Shown in pieces: positions 50,681-63,431 of a stretch of DNA of 64,000 bases. Both the position numbers and the translations under genes were made by a program. The stretch spans positions 14,228,578-14,292,577 of the forward strand of contig CM072152.1 in the NCBI GenBank assembly GCA_036850595.1, in the 5' to 3' direction. How positions within the stretch are numbered: the stretch's first letter is position 1; every line of letters starts with the position of its first letter. Source of the stretch: Rhyacichthys aspro. Its lineage: Eukaryota; Chordata; Actinopteri; Gobiiformes; Rhyacichthyidae. The notes below the pieces were generated by a model. That model did no database searches and was not told the origin of the DNA. It was given only the letters and a program-made list of their open reading frames with translations.

Positions 50681-51266
50681 TGGAAAACATTTATTAAGAA
50701 AGTATAAAAAGTGTACATTCATAAAAACAGATGATGTAAAGAGAAATGACGACCAGGCACTTCAAGACTAAAATATTAAACACAGTCCAAGCATTCTACA
50801 ACCCTGTTTTAAATGACAATATTAAGCCCTAGTACGACACAAGTAAACTGAGAATTGTGGATGCAATTATGCATTAGATGTTTTGATGTTTTTGGACAAC
50901 AAATGAGCATTCAAGAGAGATTCCAAGGCACTCTCTTGTGTGTCTTCACTTCTCTATAGACGTTTGCATGCATACATACACCCACAGTGACAAATAGCAC
51001 CAGGTCCTTTGTCAGCACAAAAAAAGGGGACTGCACTCTCAGCACTGTTGCAGAGGAACAACTTCTCTAATATTCAACTCCTCTTCTTCTAATATCTGTG
51101 TGAAATAACCACAGTACACGAGGAGTATGAGGCATATAATGCGAGGCCAACGGGGGAGTGATTGTGATGGACTCCTGGCCGTGCGGAAGTATGTGGAAGA
51201 TTGCACAGCAGGAAAGAAGATTACAGCATGTGTGTTAACGTCCACCTCTCGTCGGTGTCGCCATGT
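50681..51266 (-). other. poc1a: poc1a 3' UTR
   Basis: From the TGA at 51269-51267 to an AATAAA at 50695-50690 on the minus strand. This gives a 3' UTR of roughly 590 bases. Confidence 0.6.
50690..50695 (-). terminator. poc1a: poc1a poly(A) signal
   Basis: AATAAA on the minus strand, the first good signal after the poc1a stop codon that I found. Confidence 0.5.
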
Positions 51267-54200
51267 TCAGGCCTCCTCTCTTCGCTGGACAAGTAGACGG
51301 AGTTCCATCTGGTTCTCCAAACACTCCTTGAGCTTGTCCTCTGTCAGAGTCAGTCGCTGCTCCAAGATTGAAACCGTCTGGAAGGAAAAAAAAGAACACA
51401 GAGAGGTCGAAAAATGACAAAATACAAAGGAAGGGAAAGGAGGAAGGAGATGGATAAGGCAAAACAAGCATGTTAGGGATAGCTGTACAGCGTCAGCCTG
51501 ACAGTAATGACCATATAATAGCCATGCTTGTATAAGTGGAAGAGGCAGTTTGTGTGTGTCTGAGACAGATGTTGAGCGTGCAAAACAATCCAGCTGATTA
51601 TCGCGGAGAAATCTGCTGCTTGAGCCGAAAACACCAGAGTCTCTGTGTCTGGCACGCACGCTCGCTTGTTCTCTCCCTCACACAGTTGCATAAACACATT
51701 TGAACGCACACAGCGAACACAAGAAAGTGGCTTTCCGATACAGGCGGCCATGTGTGGGCAGCGAGTGAGATCGCAGCCGAACATACTTTTCCTCTCAGTG
51801 GCAGTTTGGTTGTGTTTTTGTGATGTACAATTGAGTGTGAGGACAGGCAGGAATAACTACTGTGGGGTGTCACTGAAAATGACTCATGACTGAGTTTGAG
51901 CATATTTTGACTCGAGGCAGACGTATAGAGTTGGATAAAAGGAATGTAAGTTTCATTTTCCTTGGAATCCAGTCAAAACTTTAAGATGGTAAATGCATTA
52001 AATGACCTAGTGACAAAAGCATGTGTATACACAGACCAGCCATAACATTATCACCACCTAATGGACTGAACCTCTGAGTCCTGTTGCACAAGGCCGGTTC
52101 AGGCATACTATGAGCAAACTCTGAGTTCAAGAAGATGGTTTGGTTTTGAGCCGGTTTAATTGCTACGGTAACATATTCTACACAGCTACCCAGGTTTTAT
52201 TCTGGTTTAGAGACCATAAAACCAAACTAGAGCAATCAGCAGCATCACAATTAAACCTTTTATTCTTGGCCTCACCTTTTTTCCTTTTGGCTACAGAGGA
52301 CATATTTTATTACAATATACACAAGAACAATGAAGAGGGCATTAAACATCACTTTGAACAATGTTTTTATATTACATTTTTATTTGTTACTACAATATTT
52401 TTGTATTTGGGTTCATTTGGGTCATTGTTTTTTTTCCATGTTATTACATTGAACCTGTTTACAATTAAATTAAGTGAAACAACATGAAATATGTAGAGGT
52501 TACATATTCTGTTCGTCAGCTGAAAAATAGACCCCCCTCCCTTTTCTCCATTTTCAATGCTATTGGCTGACGGCTGACTTTTATGTGCAGCACATGACCT
52601 GTACTCATTGGTTTGAGAGAAATGTTGTCACATCATCATGAAAAAAATGATCCCAAAGTTACCTGGTTACTCAAAACTACCTCTGCAACTCTGAGTTTGT
52701 TCGAGTCACTTTGTGCTGAAAGTGTGCTGAAACTTTGGCACCAAGCTGTTAATGAATCTGATGAATCCAATGTTCCCACATCTGCTTTGGTGCACAATTC
52801 TGGGATAACATAACAATGCAATGTTCAGACTCAGTAATGTCAATCATTAAAATCTGGTCCTTGTCACTAAAATCTGTGTAAGTTTCATTATCTATTTTAT
52901 ATATTCACCTCATCTGTATTGTTAAACTTGGAGTGAAAGCATTGCCAATATTTGTCTGCGTTTCACTTTGCTCCCCTTTTCTCTTTTTGTATTTTACCTT
53001 TTTTGTGCTGTTACTTCCTTGTTGACATCAATGCAGACCAATGTGAGTGTCCCTTATTTGAGAGTCAGTATGTGATTGGCCAAAGCTTCCAGTATGGGCT
53101 GAACATGCTATATAAGTAAAATCCTTGATAATAAAGCCTAGATGAGGTCTTAAGGGGTTGTTTTTTACAGATGATTCCTATTTCAATATGCTGTTAGATG
53201 AATGAACAGTTTTTCCTCAAATTTACAAGAAAAATAAACCAGGTAATTTCCCTTCAAAGAGCTGATTCTGAGAGATGGAGTAGAATTTAAAGATGCATAA
53301 AAGCCTACTTTCAGATGTAAATGAGCAGCTAGTGCTACATTTATATACAGTTTGATTTTGACATCTCTACTTTGTGTGGTTTCTGTGGTATGAACAAAAT
53401 TAAACTGTAATAAATAACGATATCCTGAAATGTAGAAGAGTAACAGCAATGCCACAAAGCACCATTTTTTTATTTATTTTTTTTACTGTGCTAACCTTAG
53501 TGACAAACAGTCCTGCTAGTATGCAGTTCTCTCAAAAGCAGCGCCTGGCAACAAAAAATTGTCGTGTGACCAAACAGGCACTCTTTGTTTGGGCCAGTAT
53601 AAGTGAAGGATATGTCAGCAGTTCATGAACAATAACTGTGCAGTCCTTCAATATTGAAAATGCTACAAAAAGATATGCAAACGTTCACTCAGGAGACTGA
53701 CAGATGGTTTTGAGATAAACAAACTAATTAGGCACACCTCCAAAAGTGTTAACATAAAACTGAAACAAGTAAAGACAGCCGCAGCTAAGTGACAGAAATT
53801 TGCTGTTTTTTTTGTTTTTTTTAACCAATTAGTTGCCTTAATTGTGTGGGCCTCATTAATGATACAATGGATGCTTTTGAAATGATTTACATTATGTCAG
53901 ATTAGTCCAACAAAAGCAGCTCACACCCATGACTTTAACACTGTGTGGGTGTTATTTTCTCGGGTCATCAACTTGGATCTCATCAGAAAAGAAAAGGCTT
54001 GAATTTCTTCTTTTTCTCCTCTGTCTCCCGTCTTCATTTTCTGGATCAATACCACCTTGTTTATCTTCCAACCTGATATGGCTAACTGACGCTCAGGCCT
54101 GTTTCTGGTGCATGTGTGGCCGTGCACGTGTCCCCAGGCTGCGGCAATATTACACAAGCCTATGGTTTTCATTTGGAGTAGAAACTAAATCTTTATGCTC

Positions 54201-54954
54201 CTAAAAATAGAGTGAGCTGTTTTCCTTTTCCCTCAAGAAGACATTATACCCTCCATTGCCCCGAGCGTTACGAAATGTCACTAGCCCATATTGTGAAGTC
54301 TCATAGTTTTGGTATGACCCACGTTTGGGGTTTATTCACTACTACTACCTCCAGTTCACCATGATCTACCCAACTGGAGGAAAATGCTTGTGTTGAACTG
54401 ACAAAGATAAACAAACAGACAAGATTAAGCGTTTAATTAAGCAAGCCAATTTGATATACACAGTGTTTACTCATAAAACAATAAGAGATGGACAACATAA
54501 ACAGCATTTAAGCCGTGCTATCTGCTAACTGAAAGCAGAAAGTTAATTGTGGCGTAGTTAAATCAAAGGTGCTATTTTAAAGTTATTACACGCCTCGAAT
54601 AAAACGTAAAAAAAAAAAAAGTATATTTTTTTTATACTGGTGATAGATGGATGCAGGCCTTAACCAGTTCTACATTAAATCAACTTGGTTATAACTGGAT
54701 TAAGATGGGTTTTAGGTGGTTTAACACATACTTTAACCAATTTAAAATGGATTTTACAGGGTTAAAACTGGATTTGGACAGGTTTAAAGTGGTGTAACAA
54801 GTAAACTTGTTGAAGGTGTAATTGGATGGGTTTTAGGTGGTTTAACTCAGACTTAACTCAGACTAACCTGTTTTCATATATTTTTTCCTTACTTAAAGGT
54901 GGTTAAAAAAAAAGGGGAAAATTTTTTTTGGGGGGGGAAAAAAAAAAAAAAAGG

Positions 54955-54993
<39 letters not shown>

Positions 54994-55046
54994 GGGGGGG
55001 GGGGGGAAAAAGGAAGGGGGGGGGAAAAAAAAAAAAAAAAAAAGTG

Positions 55047-55092
<46 letters not shown>

Positions 55093-55184
55093 AAGGGGGG
55101 GAAGGGGGGGGGGGGGGTTTTGTTTTTTTTTTTTAAAAAAAAAAAAAGGGGGGGGTGGGGGGTTTTTTTGGGTTTTGGGGGAAA

Positions 55185-55218
<34 letters not shown>

Positions 55219-58200
55219 GTTTTTGGGGGGGGGGGGGGGGTTTTTTGGGGGGGGGGGGGGAAAAAAAAAGGGAAAAAAGGGGGGGGTTTTTGGGGGGGGG
55301 GAAAAAAAAAAAAAGGGAGGGGGGGGGGTTGTATTTTTTAATAAAACTAGATTTGGACAGGTTTAGTGGTTTAACTTGGACCTCAACCAGATTTAAGTGG
55401 TTTTAAAATGGTTAAAAGGTGGATTTGGATGGATTTTTACATAGTTTAACTCAGACTTTAACTTGTTTTTATATGCTTTTAACCTGCTTAAAATGGCATT
55501 TGAACAGGTCTAAAGTGATTTAACTGTGACCTTAACTGGTTTTAAGTGGTTTCACGTTGTTTATAGATGGATATTGGTGGTTTTTAAGTGGTTTAACTTT
55601 GACTGTATCTGGTTTTGGGTGGTTTTATGTGTAGAATAAACTCAGTGTCAGCTTCAATATCAAAAGATGAATATAAAGAAGAAAACAAAAATTAAATTTG
55701 TCACAGTGTGTTATCAACATTAGGTAAAGCAGATGTCTGACTTGTGTTGTATGTTTTGTTTAAGTATTAAATATGTAGTGTTTAGTCAAAGATTTTCTAA
55801 AATACATGTATAATAACATTTCTGGACATCGTTGTAGCTCCACTAGAACTAACAGGAAGATAAAGTCTGGTCTTTATCGCTCTACATCGATTCTGACACT
55901 TACATGCTGTACATGACTTTAAACAAGTAAAAGGTTGTGTTGTAGTTGGCCCATGAAGCAGTCTGGGGGAATCTCACAGAAACAGACCACTTTTGTTATT
56001 TTAGAGAAGTAAATGTAATATTCCTCAAAACCTGTAGCATTTAATTACTTTGATAACTTAACAAATGTAAACAACTCTTTCATTTTTTTTTAAGACTGGG
56101 GTGATGAAACACACATATTACAGTTTCACGGACACAGTGAAAAGTAAAAGATGGGGAAATGGTGGTGTGAGTGAAAATCGGCTAACACAGCAAACTGACT
56201 GTGCAAGCTTCACTCTGTGCTGAATAATTCATCAATTCGCTCCTCCGTCTGAAGTATTACTGTTACAAAGAGCTGTAATAGTGAAAAATAATACAGAGAC
56301 AAAGACTTGTAAAGGGGCAAAAATACAGAGGAGAGAGAGCAGCGATGCCAAAACTCTGGAGGATGCAGTAATCTGAGCTGAACAGAAAATTTGAAAGGAT
56401 AAGGGCAATAATAGATCTTTTTGTCACTGTTCTTTTTACAACAATAATCTGAGTTTAATGATGGATTTAATATATTGTTTACTGCTGTACCTTTAAAGCT
56501 CAGTAAATAATTAAACAAATAAATGAATACTGAGTTTGTGCCCCTCAGGACAACATAAGCACTCAGACTTACTATGAAACAGAGTGACGCTGGTCCTCCA
56601 CATGAATAGTATCCTCAGAAGATATTCACAACCTGCTTCTACAGCTTTACACACACGGCTCTCCACTCTGCCCTCGTTCATTCAGCTCCTGCGATCCTTA
56701 TCCACTCATACTTGTGTTGTCTCTTTGCAGATCTCATTCCCATTTTTGTCCTCACCTTACTCTTTCATACTCTTTCATTCAACAGACATATCTTAAGTCA
56801 AAACAAATGCCATTAAATGTGTAAAACCTTGAAAAGATGCCTTTCTCCCTTTAGATGGGGACTACTGTTTCTCATAATGTTTATAAAGCTTATTTCACAT
56901 ATTACTGCTTTATTCACTGCAGCCTTTCTAGCAGGACTGCAATAAACCAGGGAAAGATTAGATTTGCTTTAACTATATTCATTATTTAAACATCTATATG
57001 ACCTGCTCATTTACATTTAGCTGTAGCATTTGATTGTAGCTTTGTTGTTTGGTTCTAGTCCGCTATGCAAACTTCCACTGCTCGCATTGATGCCACTCAC
57101 TGTTGTACTGTCCAGCACACTGAGATCTGCCGCTATTTGAATGTGAATATTTTAATTTGTACAAAATGATAAAGAATTCCTCCTGAAAGTTTAGAAAGAA
57201 AAAGAGTCAAACACTAAATTGTAACAGTATCATCATCACAAGACTGTTACTTATAGATCACTAAGGTCTGTCAGCTACAGTCTAAACTATTGCTGTACTG
57301 AAGGCACTGCTTTTAACTGTACGAACATGCTTTTCCACATGACCCAAAGTACCCACCAACTCCCAAATCTAAACAAAAGCAGAAAACATTAAAAAGAACA
57401 GAAATTGGTTTAGCTGGTTTCTGCTCCTTTCTGTTTCTCTTCAATAATCTATTTTTAGTCCTGTCGGCTCTGGTTTGGTCTGGCTTCCAACTGTGTCTGG
57501 CCTTCCTCGGCCACAGGAGCACTCACACTGAGAGCAGGGCCTAACTTACCCAGCAGGGACTGTATTTCTGTTCCCTTGACCTTATGATATGGACATGACA
57601 GCTCTTCTGACCTCAATTTAGAAGGTCCTACTTAACAATATAGTTGTGACTGAGGCGGTGAAGATATATAATAATAATATTTTATTTTCAAACTGAAGCA
57701 TTTTCTCAGTTGCATGGGTGTACCACAGAAAGGTTTTTTGGATGTATTAAGACATAACGTAACAAACTTTTTAAAAAGCCTTACTAAATGCTTTTTTGTA
57801 ATGTGTTAGAGAAAAGACACAAGGATTTATATGACCTGCAGTTTGCACGGGCTGTTACTTTTAAGCTGCCAGGTGAATTCAGCATCAAACAGTGGGAAAA
57901 TGTTTATTTTAACTTTGTTTTTTAGCGTGAACAGTACCTCTGGCCTGTAGGCAGCAGAGGAAAAGAAGCTTTTGTTCTCCGCTGTTTGAGTGGGTGGCAC
58001 AGCTTCAGTACAGTACATGCTGTTTGTCATAAAAGATTAGTACATGTTCTGCTTACCTGGGTGAGAATATCCAGCTGACCTATGATGTGCTCAAGGGTGC
58101 TGGCGAGAGCGGGGGGCGTGCCTTCCTCAGAGGAGCAGGACGGCGGCTGTGGCTGGGATGGATGTAGTGGAGGTGGTGCTCCCCGGGTGTGCGACGGATG

Positions 58201-61200
58201 GGAGGAAGAGGATGTGGTGCTGGGGTTTCTGTTGATGTGGGAGTGGGTGGCTCTGCTGAGGCTGCCACTGCGACTGAAGCTCTGAAAGTGAGGTGCCATT
58301 TGGGAGTCCACATTGTTCACCTCTGCTGCTTCAGAAGTCTAAAAACAGGAAAAATAGCAACCACAAAATGTTTCTACGTCTATAGAATAATAACAATGTA
58401 CTAATAAAAAAAGGCTGCAAAACTAAAATCCCTTTGCATCTAAAATGACATATTAAGAGAGCTTAATGAAACAACATTTATTTTAAAAATAGCACTAGGA
58501 TAACAAGGACTGTGTTTAGGTTGTAAATTGAAAGAAAAATTACATTATGGACTAGTTTAAAGGAATAACTTTTGTTTTGTAATAAATAGTGAATCCCTAA
58601 AGTATAAAGTCATTTGGCTGCATAGGAAAACATGCAATATGGCTAGCAATATTTAAATTTCCCGATGGGGATTTAAATTCTTTACATAGTTTTTTTAAAC
58701 AAAGGAATAATAGTGTTCAACTACTCATTGCTGCCAGACGATGAGTAGTCTTTGCCTCACCACCTCCAAAACTAGCAAGACTTCATCTCATTTGTCAAAT
58801 ACAATGAACTGGATGACTTAAAAACTAATACATCCAAAGAAAGACAAAGTTAACACCGCCTTTCTCTGCCTTGCAAATCCACATCTCCAAAAGGTCTGCC
58901 TGCGTCGTGATTAATCCAGTGAGACATAGACACATGAAGGTCAGTGACCACATCTCTCCATTCTGGTGTCTGAGTGACTCAAACAGACTGCACACATCTA
59001 TAGTTTGTATGATCTTTCCATCTGTCTTAGCTAACCTTTCAGCTATAGTCGAGTCTGTGGAAGACACAATGACTTAGCTAATCGTGCTGGAGACTACAGT
59101 GTCAAACTGTTCTGTTTCTAAATGAGGCTGCCGTCTGGCTCCTCACAGAGAGAACACAATCATTAAATTAGCAGGGATTCCTCACAGTCTAGTCCTAGGT
59201 GCTATAGGATGCTCCTTATTACCATTTTATGTAACTGACAAACTGCCAGAGAGTGAAAACAGTACACAACATGAAAATAATAATATAACATAAAACAATT
59301 ACAAGCAATATTTTAACTGAGCATACTGTATTTCACCCACACAGAGATATCCCTTACTTTCACCCTTGTTTTGACAAACATTTTTACAGTAGAGTCCTTA
59401 GCATTGTATTGTTCAGCCCATCTGTTAAAACCACCAGCGCTGAAAAACAAAAAAGAGTTCACACACAACTCACAGTAACAATCCTCCTGATGCATCACCT
59501 GGAGTGGAAAAACCAACAGTGGAAAATTTCCTAAGGCTCAAATTAAACTTTTTCCTGACAAAGTGATCCATCAATACTCACTGAAAACAGCATATAAACC
59601 CATTTATCACATTTGCCACACAGAAACAGCAGGCTCCCAAATTCAAATGCTTCTTCTCTATCTACCCTTCAAATGAGTTCAAATAGTGAGATGTGCATCT
59701 CAAATTATAACTATGGTAAGCACACAGTGAGTATATATTTTCACAAACTCCTGGCATCTCTCGCATACAGGCACTTAATTAATTAGAACTGTTTGTAATG
59801 CTTTTGCATGAATGAAGGCTGTGAAGTAAATTGTCTCTGATTTACGCTTCTGGACAAAGATATAGCTTACAGAAGGAACAGGGAGAGAAGGGGGAGTGAT
59901 TTCTCATCAAAACATTTTATAAATGCCACTTATATCCTTGTCTCTTCGGTTTCCATTCATCACAGGCTCCTCTTTACTCTCATCTCTTCAATCTCAGAAA
60001 CTAGGATGGATTCATTTTTGTTCCTATCTTGTTTTTGTATCCACTGAGCTGATCCTATTCTACCTTCCTGTCTTTCTCCCTGCTCATTGCTGATGCTCTC
60101 TCGCTCCACTAGACCATTAGGCTCTCTTTGACTTCATCGGTATCTCTTCTTCTACGCTGCCTTGTCACACCCCCTGCTTGCTCCCTCTTGCTTGCTTTGT
60201 CCCTTGCTGTCAAATGGAATCAGCTACAGCTGTTGGTACAAGAGCACTTGCAATTTCATACAAGCATTACATAGATTAACACACACAAATAACATCCCAG
60301 AAACTCTGTATTAAATATCTATTTCTCAGCATGTTTTTCTTCTAGCGTGGCACAGTGCTACAGTAAGTGTAGCCTGATGTAATGTAGTTTTGGCTGCTAG
60401 CATCTGTAAAGTGAATACCATAAGCGTAAACATTCAGTGAGAGATGTTACTGCAGTTTCCTCTTCTTAGTGGTGGAGTGTGTGTGCTGAGCTGTGAAGAG
60501 AAGCCTGCTCCGAGTGTGCTGCTCGTCTGTCGGCACACGTGAGCGGGAGAAAGACCCAGATGTGAAGCTAGAGACAGGAAGGGGGGCTGGGGGGGATTAG
60601 GGTGGATGTGATCAGAGAGAGTTGATGCGCCTGTAAGCGCTGGTTGGCACACACATATCCATATACACACACTCATTGTTGTTACACACCAAAACGGTAA
60701 ATAAAGATCTGTTCAGCTGTGCTTAGCTGGGAGACAGCTTATTGAGCCACACAATCACACCATGAATGGTTAAGTGTTCCTTTTAAAGTTGGCTTACTGT
60801 GTTTAACACATACTCCTGATACTCATCACTCGTGTCATTATACAGTGTCATTAAAGTACATGAAAGGATGAGCATATGAAATTAACCACTTGAAACCCCA
60901 GAGGACCTCAGTCAGGGAGAGGGGAGTGGTCATAGATGGCCCTGCCTCTGAATGAATAAACACAGCATCACTGTCTCATTAGACACATCATGCCTCATAA
61001 AACTAATTCATAACTAAGGCTTGCTGTGTAGTGCGGAGTGTTCTGATCTGATACTAAAACAAATTAAGATTAGTTAGTTAATCAGATGCATGACAATATG
61101 GCATATCAAAATAAATGTCTAATGGATCAAGTCAATTACCTCTTTATGCTTTTTGAGAGAGCAAAGAGAACCCACTTAGGGGAGAGTAGTGACACTCTTT

Positions 61201-62430
61201 CTCCTCTGCTTCCTCTCAGGCGACACGTGTGTAGGACTCGCAGCACATTATCACAGATGAAAGGGCCTGTATTAATAATAAATTATGAATGACTAAATTA
61301 TACATGAAAAGGAAAATCTGGGAAGCAGGCACTTCCAGGTGCAGCTATGAGCGTTAGTTTAAATGAAACTGTCACATCTGACAAATGATTATTGAAATAA
61401 AGATGGCGAACGTTTATGAAAGAAAACCTCTTAATACAGCGTAGTGATACGGGTCAAACATCGCGGTAGATTTACGTTTCTATGATGTAAACATTTGAGT
61501 GACATATCAGGTTGTTTTTACAGATATCTCTTGGTATCAACCACAATAGTAACAAACACTCTCCACTGACTCCAGTAATGACAATAATGACAAGACATTA
61601 TATGATAGTAAATATAAAGGTGCTGTAGCACTTGAAAGCATGTCTAAAGCAGCTCATGAGGTGCAAAGCTAACAAAACAGCAGCGTTACATCACATTTTT
61701 ATTAGGTATACATCAATTATTGCTTTTCCATTAGCACTTATGCTTCAGATTCAGTTTTTCAAGGCAGTCTTTTTCCAGGGAATAGATTTTCTGAGATTTT
61801 TAAACATTACTAATCATCTCTTTGCCTGGTTCGGCTGTCCATTTTCTAATTACACCTTAAACCATGTCTGCAATAACGTCTGTTGAGAGGAGAGGCTATT
61901 AAAATCTATTTACAACTCAGCATCAGAGTGGTGGGAGAAAATAATGGCGTTGTAGCACACTGAATCAGAAAAACCAGCTCTAAAGTGTCCGTCCAAAGCA
62001 TTAGCAGAACAGCTGTTTAAAGGCTACCAAAAGCATTGTACTTATTGCTGTTCAAAGTATAAAGCTACTAATAGGTGCACTTAGCTACACTTTGATGACA
62101 GGTAAAAAGATTATTTGGACAAAGCTTTAACTATTGCTCTGCCTACCTTTTAACTTCTCAGACATGTAGCCGGTAGTCTACTTGAACTACTTTAACATTT
62201 TCACAACTGCAGGTTCAATATCGAAGAATACAAGTGTTGTTGTTTTTTTATAATCGAGTTGTTTAAAAGTGGCTGTGGGTGGATCTTAAAACAGAACAAT
62301 CAATAGGAGAAAGCAGATACGGAAGACCTTGGCTTTGCCCTTGTTGATGTAACTAACACTGCAGAAGTCAAAGGGTTGAAACTTAAACCTCCCCTCAACT
62401 CTGCAGCGAGGGATGACACCCTGTTTCTTT

Positions 62431-62496
<66 letters not shown>

Positions 62497-63431
62497 CGTG
62501 TGTAGGACGACTGACAAGGTCTTTCAATACTTAAACCTCAGTAATTGCAACAATATTCTCTCACTTTTTATTAGCTTTTATTCAGTTACAATAACTACAA
62601 CCTCTTTGGTCTAAACTCTTCCTTTTTTAAATTGTTTTTTGAGCTGAATAAATGCAGACCCAACATTTTAGTGAGGTCAAACACATTATCTTTGATAGGT
62701 GCAGCTTCTTCTAATGAGAGCGAAATACAAGCTTCACATTTCCAAGCTTGCCCTGTTTCTATTTATTGCTAAGAAATTAATAAGGTCTTTCACAAGAGCT
62801 GTTTAGCAGGTTAACATTCTCTCTAAAAACATCCTTGAATTGAGTCTGAAGATTCAGTTAGTTAAAGTAAACCACCTTTCAAGGGTACGATTATTATCCT
62901 CTTTGCAGCTAGAGTCAAAACATTACGCATACTCAGAGTTGTTTACTTTTACTCACTATTTGTTCAATGCAATTTGTTACAGCTATGTTACCTTTACTGT
63001 CTCTGGACAACATATGTGATGTTAAACCACATGATACTGAAGGTCTTTTTTTGCAGTGTTGCTGTGTGAACTTACCTGGCTGCGAGGGGCCGATGCTTCT
63101 GAACTGAGTGTGATGTGAGCAGCTGAGCTGACCAAAGGTGCTCGAGCAGCAGAGGTGCTTTTTTGTTGCTGCCCAACACTGTCACCATACTCTGCACACT
63201 CAAAGTTGCTCTTCCACACAAGTAGCTACGTGGTGAATAGAAATCCATTGTTAAGAATTGTTAAGAAATGAATCCTATAAATAATTGAATGATCAGTTTT
63301 GCTTGTTTTGCAGTAAGCATAAAATGATGATCCCAATAACTGTCAAATGAAAAAGTAAGTACCTGTTCATCATTTCCTCCAGAGGCAAAGTAGTCTCCAT
63401 TTCTGGAAAATGCAACACAGGTCACAGGACC
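51267..63431 (-). CDS. poc1a: POC1 centriolar protein A, C-terminal half (partial gene)
   Basis: WD40 protein of centrioles and basal bodies, needed for centriole stability and ciliogenesis. Visible coding exons are 63431-63363, 63225-63076, 58338-58057 and 51377-51267 (69+150+282+111 nt), all phase 0 with GT-AG sites, giving the last 203 residues. The first exon ends the WD40 propeller ([18 protein letters not shown]), continued by [10 protein letters not shown] Ser/Pro/His-rich linker follows, then the conserved POC1 coiled coil [35 protein letters not shown] and a fish-type end QRREEA. The earlier WD40 exons lie beyond the right edge; none was recognised in 63432-64000. Its place next to dusp7 matches human gene order. 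POC1A rather than POC1B is supported by this synteny and the C-terminal coil. Confidence 0.94.
52021..52260. mobile_element. Possible dispersed teleost repeat fragment
   Basis: It opens with ACCAGCCATAACATTATCAC, a word I recognise from widespread fish repeats. TGGTTTGGTTTT at about 52138 and AAAACCAAACTA at about 52219 are inverted copies. Family and limits are uncertain. Confidence 0.35.
54640..55640. repeat. Degenerate GGTTTAA-rich tandem repeat around a homopolymer core
   Basis: Both flanks (54640-54892 and 55347-55640) repeat words such as ATTTGGACAGGTTTA, TTAGGTGGTTTAACTCAGAC and AAAATGG in diverged copies. The core is a C-free run of A, G and T homopolymers. The array lies in the last intron of poc1a. 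Confidence 0.8.
54893..55346. repeat. C-free homopolymer block (454 bp), likely assembly fault
   Basis: Not one C on the plus strand. The sequence is almost only long runs of G, A and T, including a 43-base G run at 55049-55091. Open frames read here are low-complexity Gly/Lys and not genes. See the finding on this block. Confidence 0.95.
58339..63075 (-). other. poc1a: poc1a intron between the linker exons
   Basis: A 4.7-kb intron, mostly AT-rich with a pyrimidine-rich stretch at 59930-60200 and the long GT microsatellite. No nested exon was recognised. Confidence 0.65.
62432..62503. repeat. (GT)n microsatellite, long
   Basis: About 30 uninterrupted GT units, then GCGT variants. It is the longest microsatellite in the window. 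Confidence 0.97.

Larger units (their letters stand above)
51378..58056 (-). other. poc1a: Last intron of poc1a
   Basis: A 6.7-kb intron. It holds a repeat fragment near 52021, a promoter-like patch near 53000-53140, and a degenerate tandem repeat around a C-free homopolymer block at 54893-55346. No nested gene was recognised. Confidence 0.7.

Noticed and set aside
53000..53140. Promoter-like patch (ATTGGCCAA, TATATAAG, AATAAA) in the last poc1a intron
   Set aside because: Suggests an LTR or promoter, but no LTR ends, target duplication or linked exon could be found.
54899..55366. Long open frames of Gly/Lys in the homopolymer block
   Set aside because: They arise only because the block lacks C and has few stop-forming words; composition is pure low complexity and likely an assembly fault.
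62300..62614. His/Thr or Cys/Val repeat frames over the GT microsatellite
   Set aside because: Translations of a dinucleotide repeat, not proteins.
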